DNA of 64,000 nucleotides from Triops longicaudatus (Eukaryota; Arthropoda; Branchiopoda; Notostraca; Triopsidae). The position numbers were made by a program, and so were the translations under genes. The notes below the pieces were generated by a model that did no database searches, was not told the origin of the DNA, and saw nothing but the letters and a program-made list of their open reading frames with translations. The number at the start of each line of letters is the position of its first letter. Position 1 is the stretch's first letter. Location of the stretch: the NCBI GenBank assembly GCA_022885665.1, contig JAGQDJ010000008.1, forward strand, positions 62,001 to 126,000. The letters run 5' to 3'. This document shows, piece after piece, positions 48,601 to 59,940 of the stretch.

Positions 48601-51600
48601 CGCGTCGTGCGCGAGTTTGAGGCTAAACTTGGGCGGCTCTTCTTCTTCCGTCTCTTCTTCGGTCGCATTGCCTACCAAGCTTCCAATCACCGTCACCTCG
48701 CACGGTGACGTCACCGAAACGTTGGTCGCCAATACTTCATCCGTGGAAGACTCGTTCGTCACCAAAACACTGGACGACAAGACTTCATCCGTCGAGGACT
48801 CGCCGGTCGCGTTTAGTAGCAAAACGGTATCTTTGTCCGCTTTAACCGGCGATAATATAATCATCGCTTTATCTTCTGCAGTTTCGTCCTTTTTAACCGA
48901 CACCAACACCGGGGTAGTCACCGTTTCCTAATTTCCATAAAAGAAATAGAAAGAATTATTTCCATAAAAGAATTATTTGATTTTAATCAATTTTGCCAAT
49001 TTTATTTTTATTATCTTTTTTAGTTTATTTTTATTAATATTAATTTTACAATTTTTTTTATTTAATTTTTTTATGAACTTATTTTTCAAAAAATTGCTTT
49101 GGATGAAAAAAGTATCATTCAAAGCTTTATTGCTGCCTTTTCAATGCGAAAAGTAAAAAAATACGTAAAAGCTTGATAAAAAAAAGTATTTTACCTGTGC
49201 CGGTAAAGCGACTTGTCCGTTAACAACAAGTTGTACGAAGGAATCTTCGGTTGACAATCTGCGCACCGGTTCCTTCTCGTCTTTCATAATTTCCTCAATT
49301 TGTTTAACTTCTTTTAGATGGTCAGTTGTCTGAATTTCTTCTTTCTTATCGACTTCGTCTTTAGAAACAGGCGGTTCGGGGGCCACTGGAGTGGGTGGGG
49401 GCGTGTCTGGCGGCGGTGCTATCCTCTGCGGCGAGGCAGGGGGCGTGTCCACAACCAGGGGCTCCGGCTTAATTTTATCGATGACAATCTTGACTTTGGG
49501 CGGCTCGACTTCCTCTTCCGAATGACTTTCTGGCAGGCTGATGACTTCGCCATCTTGCGGTAAGGTGACGCTACTAGTTCGGTCGGCCTCCTAATGGTCA
49601 AAGCGTTAAATTGTAGTCTATTGAACCGAAATGGCATTCTTTGGTAATTAATAGAAACATTTTACGTGTAGATTCCATGGAATTGTGGGAAAGTGTGAAA
49701 GAGAAAAATGAACATTGGTTTAAAACTACTTATCTGAAAGAATTAATCGAATACAAAGTGCAAGTGATTATTTAACAGAAAGCAACGTAAATAAATAAAA
49801 ATCAATAAAGGAAAAAATGAATTTTTTTTAAAATAAATAAATAAAAAATAATAAAAGTTACTAAAAAATAAAGAATGTTTAATGAAACCTCAGGCTCAGG
49901 TTCCGGTTCATCTTCCACCACTTCTTCCTCAACCACTTCGGCTTTGTACTCCAAAAGCAAATCTCGGATCGGTTTCGAGTCGAGTGTGCACGCGATGAAC
50001 GGGTGTTTTAAAAGATCTTCCGCGTTCGTTCGCTGCGTGGGGTCTTTTAACAAACAATGCGCTAAAAAGTCTTGGAAATCTTTGGACCACCGATCCGGAC
50101 GTTCCAAAGTGGGCGGTTCCGACTTCTGGATTTTGAGTAGCACACGCATAGGTGTGAGGTCATGGTACGGCGGCTCTTGTTGGGCAAATTCGATCAACGT
50201 GATGCCCAGGGACCAAATGTCCACCTTGTAATCATATGGCACATCGCGGAACGTTTCGCAGGCGACGACTTCCGGCGCCATCCAGTACGGCGTTCCAATG
50301 AACGTATCTCGCTTTTGCACTGCGTCTTTGTTCCTCGCTGAGACTCCGAAATCCGCTGTTTAAATAAAATTCAATTAATGCAAAGTAATTTTAAAAAAAT
50401 TAGGAAATTAAGTTTTTCATTTAGACGAAACCAATCTGTAACAGAGAAAAAATATAAGCAATATTAAAAAGTATACAGAATCAATATTAAATACACATTA
50501 AATAAAAAATAAGATGGAAACGTTGAACTATTTCTGAATTCTTTTATAAATATTTTTTAATAATAAATAAATAAAATACATAATAAATAGCAAAAATAAC
50601 AGAAAAATGGAAATATTGAGCTATGCCTCACTATTTAAAAAGAAATTAAGCTCCTATTACCTAACTTTACGCCACCGTCCATCGTTAGCAACACATTGCC
50701 CGCTTTCAAATCCCGGTGAATGACGTACGACTTGTGGAGATAATCCAAGCCGCGGACCATTCCTTGGCACACGTAGGCAATTTGGCTTTCCGTCAGCCCT
50801 CGCGCCAGATCGATCATGATACTGTCTAGGGCGCCACCGTCGCAGTACTCGATCATCATCTACCATCAGGAAGTAAATTAATTTCCAGGACTAAAAAACA
50901 ATAGCTTTTCTAGCGTTTTCTCTTTTTTTCGGTTAAATAACGTAGGCTTTCGCTTATTTTCGTATGTTCTTGATTATAATCTGTCTTATGACGCTCACTG
51001 TGATAACGTTAACGATGGAATGTTTTTCGTTTATTGATTTCCTTGAATAATTTTCTTTAAAAAAATACGGAAAATTTCTACAAATTTATACCCATAATTT
51101 AGCATTCCAATAGAAAGCTTCGTGTAGTCCAACTATGTTGGGATGTTTGCACTCGGATAAAATGTCAATTTCGACCATAAAATCTCCCAGGTCATTATCC
51201 CCGTCGAGTTCGCAGATTTTGGCAGCTGCGGAAATCTGCTTGTCCTTGTGTAACGCCTGCAACAGACAAAATTTGTTAGCAAAATAGGATTAAAGGCAAA
51301 CACGATGTAACAAAACACTATCCAAAAGTCTAATCGACGGAAGTCGAGTTAAAATGACAAACTTCCGCTAGTTAGCTAATCAGGGCCCGGCAATGAAAAC
51401 TAGTGTGTCTGACAGCTTGACGATTACTAGCTGGCGCTGAAAGAGAATCTGTTTCAGAATGTTAATGAGTAGTTTGATAGACGTGAACAGTTTTAATATT
51501 CAAAAGACTGTGAACAAAAGCGTCATTTACGGTCAATGGCGGATTAAAAGGAATTTTCTAGTGATTTTTATATTTGTTTTACCCTGTACACTTTGCCAAA

Positions 51601-51753
51601 GGCTCCATCACCAAGTTCGTCGATGATTTGCCAGGATTCTTCAGGATTAATGTTAACTTTCACATTATTGTAGGTGCGTCGTTTTTTGGTGTCGGACCCA
51701 GTGCCACCGATATGCAGCACCTTTTTCACTTTACGGAGGTTAAAAAAGGACAT
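45255..51753 (-). CDS. SLK: STE20-like kinase of the SLK/STK10 family
   Basis: Eleven exons on the minus strand: 51753-51583, 51256-51092, 50859-50661, 50355-49889, 49590-49195, 48927-48417, 48139-47970, 47688-47068, 46742-46365, 46197-45733, 45482-45255; 3771 nt, 1256 residues (human SLK 1235). The phases of all ten introns agree. The kinase domain runs about 38-296: ELGDGAFGKVYR glycine loop, K70 (ISAAAKI), HRDLK (D162), DFG (180-182), GTPYWMAPEVV. An acidic tail follows (EVVEEEVVEDEPEPEPE), then a long disordered Ser/Thr-, Pro- and acid-rich linker (335-750) with an internal ESSTDEVL duplication. From about 760 there is a coiled-coil, highly charged C-terminal domain (polo-kinase-kinase/AT1-46 type), including DLREWKDRLKPRK. 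Family members phosphorylate ERM proteins and act in apoptosis, spindle and cortex control. It ends ASSNEGS, short of the human C terminus. Confidence 0.95.
45645..45679. repeat. T homopolymer, about 35 nt, in SLK intron 10
   Basis: T run close to the last-but-one exon; on the sense strand it is an A run. Confidence 0.9.
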
Positions 51754-52523
51754 TCTGGCCTTATTTCCTCATAATTGTCAATAAAATAATAGACCACACC
51801 TTGTTAGCCAAACAATTCTAAACAACAGGGCAGGAAAAACCATGTCACAAAAGTGATCTAACTCATTTTGTGCCCGAGAGCAAAAATAACAAGGCGGTGT
51901 CCGGGCTAATCTATTCCTTGCTCTGCTAAGCGACGAACCGCGCACCGCAGAAATGTCAAGGCGAAACCTCCGCGGGAAACCTGAACGGGAACCCGAACTC
52001 ATGCATGCGATATGGAATCTCAAGCATTCGTGAAGTTGGAATTTACGATAGAATACTACAAACATACTCATTTTTAACAATTAACAATAACGTGTTGTTG
52101 ACTTTTGAATGATAAGAACAATGGTCTTGCAAGAAAATTACCATGAGACAGATAAGATAAGAAAGAAGCGTTTCGTGACATATTTTCTTCTTGCGCGCAC
52201 TACTAGATGTCGCTCGTTGTACGAGGAAAAGAAAGTTGAATATTTCTCATACAAATATCTCACGTTTGCCAGTGCAAGAAAGTCCAAGGTATTGCTCATT
52301 TGTATGTAACAATAAAAAACAAATTAAGGTATAATTAACTACAGTTATACGTATAAAGTAATAGAATCAGTATAGGCAACAAAAGAACTCCAAGACAGTG
52401 AAAAGATGACGAATATCGCTGATATCACACTTCGCGTCGGTGTCACGTGATCATACGTCCATCAAAAACCAAAACGATTGCTTTGTGACTTTCGGAAACC
52501 ACTTCGCTTTGCTCTTGTACAGT
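51754..52523. promoter_or_regulatory. SPO11-SLK spacer with SLK 5' leader
   Basis: 770 bases between the SPO11 stop and the SLK start, both on the minus strand. The part near 51870-52020 is GC-richer and probably holds the SLK promoter and leader; an open frame there (52080-51778) is not convincing. No AATAAA on the minus strand is obvious for SPO11. Confidence 0.45.
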
Positions 52524-54221
52524 TTATATGAATGAACCCCGAATGATCTTACTCGAAATATAGTCTTCGAGTAAATACTGCGAGCCTAACTTGGTAAGGC
52601 CTTGAATTTCTACCTTGCATTTCTGACGCAGCATATTTTCGATCTATAAAAAATACATTAATTGACAATTATATTTATTTTGAAACACTAGAACCTCTTG
52701 TTTTAACAGGCTGTTTTCTTGGACCTCTTTTTTCCGTTTCAGTTTCTCGAGAAAACGGACATCGCCATCGGACAACGGAATGCGAGCCTCGTCGGGTAAC
52801 TGAAGTCGCACAATGTCTTGCGGATGAACACCCAGCCAACGCATTTCAGGTACAGCAAGCCTTTCGTTTTCCTCCTTTAGAGTCTTTGTACCGGTGCAAA
52901 GAAAATTATGAGTGTATTTGAGAAAAAAATTCCTTCCGGATGCATTACGGCAGTCGTCATGTGCTGCCATCTACCCAAACTGTCGTCTTGAGTACTGTAA
53001 CGTAACAAATCTTTCCGGCCGTCAAAAACTTATTATTTCAACTTGTTCTGTTTCATATTTCGGTAGAGTATCGAAATATGGAACTTTATTTTCGTCTAAT
53101 AGGAGTTGTGAATTCATCAGCACTCGAGATGCTAGTTTTTAGTTTGCCAAAGACGGCAGCACAGAATAATTACGGGGTGATACCTGGGAACCGTATCGGT
53201 ACGTGCACATGATGCTGATTCCGTGAGGATCGGCGTCCACTAGTGCAAAAATAGGAATCCGTAGCTCCTCCCACAATCTCTTCAATAATCTGCGCGTAGC
53301 TTGGTCAGGAAACCCTTTTCCCTAGAGAAAAGCTTTAAAACTCTTTCTCATTATTGAATACTATACTGTGATTAATATGCAGTCGCCCAGAATGTCAAAC
53401 GTTTTTTCAAGAAGCTTTTGAAAAGTGGCGTCTTTTTCGATAACGAGTATGAATTTGGCTTTAGAACGAAACTCGGTCAGAGTTTCGACATCTTGTGGAA
53501 TCAGCATTCCTGGCGATCAAACCAGTTGAAAATCTCGCATTGTCATAAGCTGCTTGAATGAGTAATAAAACCTGAAGTATCGCAACGGATAATACGGCCA
53601 TTTTCGTTCTCAAAGGATAAGTCTCCCGCAATAAGGCCTTTGGCAGTGGCAGTAATATTTAGGCAGCAGCGGGGAACGCCCAGAAGTTTGGAAACTAATA
53701 TAATTAACCCATCCAGTACTTCTTGCTTCTTCCAAAACTTGACATCTTGGTAATATAAATCCCTGAAATAAATAGAAAATATTTAGCGACGGTTTTATGG
53801 TCATTTTGTGGTATTTTGGATTGAATTAGAAAGTAATTTGAAATGTTTCGAGAAGAAGAATTTGCCTGGTAGTAGATACAGCATCCGTCCGCAGGAGACA
53901 ATGGATCTTTTGAAGCAAGTGAACCAGCTGGACAAAAGTTTGCTTAGTCTCCACTTGGCCATCTTTGCGGGTGATAGCGTACGATGCACACGCAGAGCCT
54001 TTCTTGCCTTTTACAGAATGGTAGCTGAAATTATGCCATTGTACTGAAGGCACTTCACCTTGACTGAGGGCAACTAATGTGTCCCGTATGCAAATCTCAA
54101 TCCGCGACAGCACCACCGCCCTACATAAATGTTACAAAACGATTCGTACTTAGTACAACGTTGGCAACAAAGAAAATCTCTCTAACCTTGGTTGTATCAT
54201 AGCGTTACTTGTGGAAAGCAT
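52524..54221 (-). CDS. SPO11: Meiotic topoisomerase-like protein SPO11 (TopoVIA family)
   Basis: Seven exons on the minus strand: 54221-54187, 54120-53866, 53762-53572, 53509-53367, 53321-53184, 52883-52695, 52643-52524; 1071 nt, 356 residues (human 396). It makes programmed double-strand breaks that start meiotic recombination. The winged-helix (5Y-CAP) part has the catalytic Tyr in RDLYYQD (Y101) and AKGLIAGDLSF. The Toprim part has E185 (VIEKDATF) and D237/D239 (LVDADPHGI), plus GKGFPDQATR and VPEMRWLGVHPQDI. The first exon codes only 11 residues (MLSTSNAMIQP plus part of Arg), so it lacks much of the human N-terminal extension. Intron 2 (53865-53763) starts with GC rather than GT; the frame (STTR-DLYYQDV) fits the family only if this GC donor is used. 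Expression is probably germline; no transcript data. Confidence 0.93.
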
Positions 54222-54527
54222 CGAAGCAGATATTACGTTAAGCGTCGTAAAAAGCTCCAGTTGTTTCGATGTAAGCTTCAGATGACGAAAACACAAAGTC
54301 CGTTGTTATCTGAGAACAACTGGTTGCTTCTTGTGGCTTTAGTAGAACAAAAACTTAAACAAGGTGGCTGCCGATGACGCGCTACGGAATTGTTCGATTT
54401 TGCTCCCGCTTGGCATAGGGCTTTGCGCCTTGACCGGTAGAAGCTATAAAAAACGTTCGATTGCTAACTGAAGCACATTACGCGTTGGTGAATACTGACA
54501 AATGAAGCTTAATAGAGTCAACGTACT

Positions 54528-54572
54528 GCAATTGTCGTGACGTTAGCAATACGAATGTTTGCTGGCATGTTT
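54528..54572. mobile_element. Fragment of the 163-bp TIR-MITE family
   Basis: GCAATTGTCGTGACGTTAG matches the right-hand part of the copies at 14758 and 35720, followed by diverged ATACGAATGTTTGCTGGCATGTTTT, which fits their right terminus. The left part is missing or unrecognisable. Confidence 0.5.
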
Positions 54573-55124
54573 TAGGCCGACTTCACTATACATTACGGAT
54601 ACATGACGCGCTAATAACCCTAAAACACCTTAACAATCTTACACCACCCAAGTCAAACAGAAACTGCGCTTTCTAATGTATAGTTTTTCCTGAAACAAAT
54701 ACAAACAAACGCACCCGATTTAAACAAATATATTTAAGAACAAGGTTTATAAAAAATGGACTCAAGAAGGCTACAGTGGGTTGGAAAGTAAAGATGTGTT
54801 CACACTTATGCTACAAAGACATAAAGTCGGCACCACGGAGACAAAAGAATTATTCATTTGTCTTTCGTTACTAATGACCTGTCAAGGGAAAAAGACAACA
54901 AAGACAAGAGCTGAGCAGCTTTACATCACATTTGTCCTTGTCAACGTGGCAGTTTATGCTTCAGAGCGCAATTCGTGTAACTTGTGTCGAGATTTTAATC
55001 CTCAAGTCTTGCAATTAGTAATTTCCATGCATAAGTGGAAATTACGGCAATTAAATTAGTATTAAATTATAAGATTCGCTTCGTAGGTTAAACGAGAGAT
55101 GGTGCAAAGTTATTGAGAGAAATA

Positions 55125-55183
55125 GCTTCACAATGGAATGAACTGTATGAAAGCCTTAAATACAATTCATTCCATTGTGAAGC
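55125..55183. repeat. MicroRNA-like hairpin, 18-bp perfect stem plus 5 bp
   Basis: GCTTCACAATGGAATGAA (55125-55142) pairs perfectly with TTCATTCCATTGTGAAGC (55166-55183). One mismatch, then GTAT-type pairing, extends the stem inward to a loop of about 12 nt. Size and shape fit a microRNA precursor or a very short fold-back MITE. No known microRNA seed was recognised with confidence. Confidence 0.75.
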
Positions 55184-55185
55184 CA

Positions 55186-55232
55186 TTTTACGAAAACGTG
55201 TCCTTTAACTCAGAGGCCACGTTTTAGTAAAA
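55186..55232. repeat. Second adjacent hairpin, 15-bp stem
   Basis: TTTTACGAAAACGTG (55186-55200) pairs with CACGTTTTAGTAAAA (55218-55232) with one mismatch and a 17-nt loop. It begins two bases after the previous hairpin ends. Confidence 0.75.
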
Positions 55233-55240
55233 GAATTCAG

Positions 55241-55246
55241 TTTATT
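55241..55246 (-). terminator. AATAAA polyadenylation signal, minus strand
   Basis: TGAATAAACTG on the minus strand, 123 bases beyond the stop of the orphan exon at 55369-55525. This supports that exon being the 3' end of a minus-strand gene. Confidence 0.5.
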
Positions 55247-55368
55247 CACACATAAAAAACAGATGCAAATAAAGCTGAGCTTCAATCTCACAAAAAAACG
55301 GCATGAATTTTTAACAATGTTTGTTATGTGAGTTTGGCGTCTTACAAGTGACTTGTACCATTGTTAAG

Positions 55369-55525
55369 CTACACAATGCCTCTCCAACCGCGCTCCTTGT
55401 CTATACGTGGGAACGTTTGGACATTTCTGTGACCACGTTGCACTCCGGCCTCGTTCAATTGGATCTTTAGCTCCCTAAATACTTCTTTTTCTCCATCTGG
55501 CGATCTCAGTAGTTTCACATTGTCC
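55369..55525 (-). CDS. Orphan 3'-terminal exon of an unrecognised minus-strand gene
   Basis: After a good acceptor (TTGTTAG) there are 51 open codons and a TAG. The peptide reads DNVKLLRSPDGEKEVFRELK, continues with LNEAGVQRGHRN, and ends DKERGWRGIV. It is polar, helix-prone and GC-richer than its surroundings. An AATAAA follows at 55246. The in-frame TGA upstream of the acceptor shows it must be spliced from another exon, entering at phase 2. A possible partner at about 56028-56120 (minus; LFALYERYAFEDETQG) ends in phase 1, so an intermediate exon would be needed. I do not recognise the family. Confidence 0.4.
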
Positions 55526-56812
55526 CTAACAAGGAGTCAACAAGGGACTGGCGATTGTTATTCAACAGGATAGGATCCTTAAGTGGCCCGCCACTTCAAA
55601 CAATACAAGCTCCCTATTCAACCAGCCCTTCGCAGCCATAATAGCTTCTCCTTATTGCCAAACGACTCCATAACTTACCCATAAGCTTCCGATCAGCTTT
55701 TTATTCCCCCTTCGGAGCCCCAAATCTCATTTCTCAATTCTTGCTTTCTCGTCAAGTCAACAAGTCAATTCCCAGATCCTTAAATCTCCAATTTCATGAA
55801 GCTTTTTTTTAGGAAGGATAAAAGATGTAAAGGTATTGCTGTAAAGTATTGCATTGTAAAGTCAAGCGATCATTTTACCAGCTTCCTCTCTTTTGTCTTT
55901 GGTCCTTTTTTTTTCGCTTTTGGAATTGCCGGGAACCTTCCGGTTACCCACATGATTTCTTTTTGCACAAGCTTGGTCTTTTAAAACCATATCGTTTTAA
56001 AACAGGGACTGCTACGAGAGAGTGAGCAACTGGGAAATACCTTTGTGTTTTTCAACACCTTGCGTTTCATCCTCAAACGCATATCTTTCGTACAAGGCGA
56101 ATAGACTCCGGTAAGGGTTCCCTTGAGCTTTTGGGGGGTTGGGGGTGGAGAAATACGGTTGTAACGGGGTGGTACCTGTTGGGTGTCTGGTAGTTGTAAA
56201 AGCTGTGAACGGAGTTGAACACCGGTACCCGCATGGCTCGTGCGCTTCTTTTGGGAACACACACATGTACATACACACACATGAGGCCAACCTCGTCATC
56301 AATAATCATCGGGAGTCATTGAGGGCAGGTGCAATGTTTTGGAACGAACTCACTTTTGAGAGAGACTGGCATAGAGCGAAAAAAAGTTTCAAGGCTGACG
56401 TGCCACGGTTGACAAAGACATTGGCTACTATACTCCACGAAAGCCCGAAGACAGGAGCCAAGTGGGTTTGTGGTTATCCGCTGCTGGGTTAAGCCCAAAA
56501 CCTGCTTGTGCACTTTAACGGGGCTCTCGAGTACCAATGAGACTTTTTCGCAGGAATTTGCCCTTCAATTGAGCTTCCTCTGCTCTTTAAAAATATTTTT
56601 TTTAACATATTTTTGGCCCGAAAACGCAAAATATATATTAATTCTGCAAAATAGGCATTTAATCTAGTAAATAACTTATTAATTATCTTGATTTAATATA
56701 TTTGCTTTAATAAATATTATTAACTGCGGTGTAACACTTTTATAGTTGAGTATAAAAATAGTGCTTTTCATTTTTTAAATATTTTTATTTCTTTATTTAT
56801 ATATTTTTTATT

Positions 56813-56872
56813 TGTTCATATATTTATTTATTTGTTTATATATTTATTTATTTGTTTATATATTTATTTATT
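56813..56872. repeat. 20-bp satellite, three units
   Basis: Three near-perfect units of TGTTTATATATTTATTTATT, embedded in T-rich sequence. Confidence 0.85.
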
Positions 56873-57260
56873 TATTTTTTACACAGATTATTTTGTGAAA
56901 AAAAAACGTTCCGATTGTCGTTTTTAAGCGTACCGTTTTGGGGCAAAAATTTGTATTAAACTGTAATTTTCTCATCGCGGTTTTCTTTTTTTTTTTAGTT
57001 TAATTTGGCCACTATAGCAGTGTATCTCTTGATAAATGATAATCTATATTAAACTGAACGTAACCACAGACTTCAACCTGCGATTAAAATCACGGTATAA
57101 AACCTTTATATTGTGGCTAAAAGTATTTATTTTTTAAGATAGATAGAGAGCAAGATAACCATTTGAATAAAAAATGACAGTCCAATTGTAGTGAAAAAGC
57201 CAGGAAATTTAAGAAAAGGCTTTACACTAAGATTGACAGAGTGTGTAACTAAAAAATAAA

Positions 57261-57314
57261 GCGCTAATAGGGAGACTCGAACTCCAGGACGTCGGTGTTC
57301 CATTTTATTAGCGC
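57261..57314 (-). pseudogene. tRNA-like sequence, 54 nt, lacking one arm
   Basis: On the minus strand the ends pair perfectly over 9 bp (GCGCTAATA with TATTAGCGC). A T-arm-like stem-loop with box B (GGAGTTCGAGTCTCC) sits next to the 3' strand, as in a tRNA. Only about 36 nt lie between the acceptor strands, too few for normal D and anticodon arms. It is most likely a deleted tRNA pseudogene or the head of a tRNA-derived SINE. No CCA is encoded. Confidence 0.45.
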
Positions 57315-59814
57315 ATAAATGCGATAAAAGGGCGAAAATTGCTTAAAACAATTTTCAATTTATGGAGAAAAATATGCAGCATTTTACTATGGAATTAGCG
57401 GTTCTTTTTTCCCAGCTATTACAAATAACGAAAAATGTAGGATTGCGTCGGCGGTGGGTTGGTTCAAGACCATTGATCAAGATGTAGCCGCCTGACATTG
57501 CCTACATGTTTCATATAGTACTTCGGAAGCTATTTACCCGGCTTCCAGCCGTATTCTGTATGCAAAAAGTACTACAGACGTAGCTAAAGGCATGGAAAGT
57601 ACACTTAATATTATCCCATTCCGTTATTTTCAAAGCTCGGAGGGTTGTCTTGCAATTTAATTCCAAACCACTGTACAAATCGCACTTCTACGCCATAAAA
57701 AATAAAGAAGAACGTAATATAGCGTCCATATTTTTCGTATTTCTGCAGCAGAAAGTCAGGAAAGCTTGAAGATATAATACCTTAGACTTCAAGTTAATAA
57801 AGCGGAAAATTTCAAACCTAAATTGGCCTTCCATAAAGCCATATGTGCACCCTGTTCGGTGCTTTTATCGATTTTCCAATTAGACGACAAGGTATAGGTA
57901 CAGTATTTTTAAGCTATGTGCTTCAAATGTGCTACTTTAAGCCTTAAAATCGTCTGTAATTTTGTTGAATACGCACTTCAGCCTATTTTTTTATGGTTAC
58001 GAATATTGCTTAAAGGTGCATAACTACAAAGGTTTCGCTCTCTTTTAATTTTGTATCAGCGTATTTTATGTGATTGAATATTAATTGCGTTAAAAAGTTG
58101 TTCAGTTTATAATAAAAATATTTTTTTTATTGTAGTAACATTTTTAATCCACGTCATTTGTTTCGTTCGTTTTTATTTTCAAAATAATCTTGAACTTTTG
58201 TTTTTACTGCTTCATTGTCTTAGTGGAGGAAACTTCTTAAACAAAAGATTTTTCTCGGCATCGATCTCGTAGGTTATCGTAGTTTCACTTTTATGCAAAT
58301 TTCCTTCGTTTTCGCATTATTCAAGACCTCATACGATGCTTTAGGAATGAGCTTTGGCTTTGAGCTTTTTAAAAAACTAAAAACAAATTTAACCGTATTT
58401 ACATTGTGTAAGTGGCCGTTTAGGGAATAATTAGCCTATTGTATACGCTGAAGCTCAGAAATACGTAAGCATGGTGAAATACCGGGACGATGCACCTGGC
58501 GATTTGAAAGATTGTTGCGTTTTTAAGTTCGTACATGGAGTAAAGCTTTTACCTCCCTACATAAAAAAGTTACCTGTTCTAGCGTATTTTCCCAGTATTT
58601 TTGGGAATTTCCTTTATATATATTTATTGTATAACTCTAAGTATCGGTTGTCATAAATCGAGTGTTGACATACGGTACACTGAATTTCAAAAGCAAAGTT
58701 CGCAATCAATATTCCTGCATTGCTCAACAAAAAAGCAGAAGCAATGGCTTCGTTTTGACACTGTAGTGCAAACGGGGCACCTGGCATATTTGTAATATCG
58801 GTAGTACCACGCTGTTCCGTACAGGTACGTGCACACGCAAGGTGAGGTTAGTGCAAGCCAGCGTTTTCGTAATGAAGACTTCCACATTATGCAAATACCC
58901 GCACCTCCGTGGGTTTTCACTCGGCTGTATACTTTCATTTTGCTTCTTTTTGGCCCCTAAACTCTAAGGCTATTACGTATAGTAATCAGAGCAGCTGCAA
59001 ATAAGGTTAATAAGTCTTTAGCGCCCCAAAAAATAGGCTTTCAATCTTACAACAAAACTCGAAAAAATAGTCTGCGTTCGGGAAAAAGGCACGTTGTAGT
59101 TTATGCTGGCTTACGGTGACTTGTTCGACTCGAGAACCTGTTGTCCTTTTTTGTTTGAATGTTTTTGCCCTTTTTTCACGTTTCTGGCTAAGATGATAAG
59201 AAGTTGACGTGTCAGATGCCTCCAGATGCCGCGCACGATAGGGTATTACTCGCTGAAACTTTGGCATGCTACCTTGTTAACAAGTTGTTAGCTGAGCTAT
59301 GAGTCGTGTCGAGATATGAATTAATCAGATTTTCCTTTTCTTGTTGCAAACTGGCGGCAAGACTCGTTCTCCTTTTAATGAGCGTTTTGGGACGCGCCTG
59401 ATCCCTACAGAATGTACGTCCTGTAACGTTAGGTTATCTCCCGAGAGAAAAATGAGTGTGGTCAAATAGTTCGGCATGTGAATTTCGTTATCACGAATTT
59501 AGTAGGGCGAGTTGGAGTGACAGAGATTGAGCAATGTTAAGAATACGTTTGAGTTAGTTTCAGTAATAGGCTAAAAATATTTTCTAATCAAAATGTTGTG
59601 ATAGAAGACATTTGGAAGCATTCGGAAGATTCTCTTCAGCACTTTTTCAAAAATTCTTTTCGCTTTTCTTATGTTTCCTAGGTAAAACAAGAATAACAAA
59701 TATATTTCGAATCAGTGGAACAGAGATCGAACAAGCTACTAAGTTTACTCCCGGTGGTGGCATGTGTATTTTAAAATAAAAGTCGCGACTTTCCATGACC
59801 CAAGCTCCCCTCCA

Positions 59815-59940
59815 AAAGCCATAAGCTATAACACGCAAAAAGGATCGAAGTTCGTTGAGCAATGTTGAACATCGAAATTCTTCGCCGAAAACAGCCTACA
59901 TCAGATTTTTAATGTAATACCTTAAAAGAACTGCGTATCT
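59815..59940. repeat. Dispersed repeat, copy a (partner at 62309-62420)
   Basis: It shares with the partner CATAAGCT.TAACACG, AAAAGGATC, a variable middle, and AACATCGAA, colinear over about 120 bases in the same orientation. Confidence 0.65.

Larger units (their letters stand above)
54222..55368. other. Gene-free, SPO11 promoter side
   Basis: It holds the SPO11 upstream region, a fragment of the TIR-MITE family (54528-54572) and the two hairpins listed separately. A 92-codon plus-strand frame at 54781-55059 has no recognisable motif. Confidence 0.5.

Noticed and set aside
56139..56492. 117-codon plus-strand frame
   Set aside because: Several overlapping frames on both strands through CA-rich sequence; no recognisable domain. 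The region may contain upstream exons of the orphan minus-strand gene instead.
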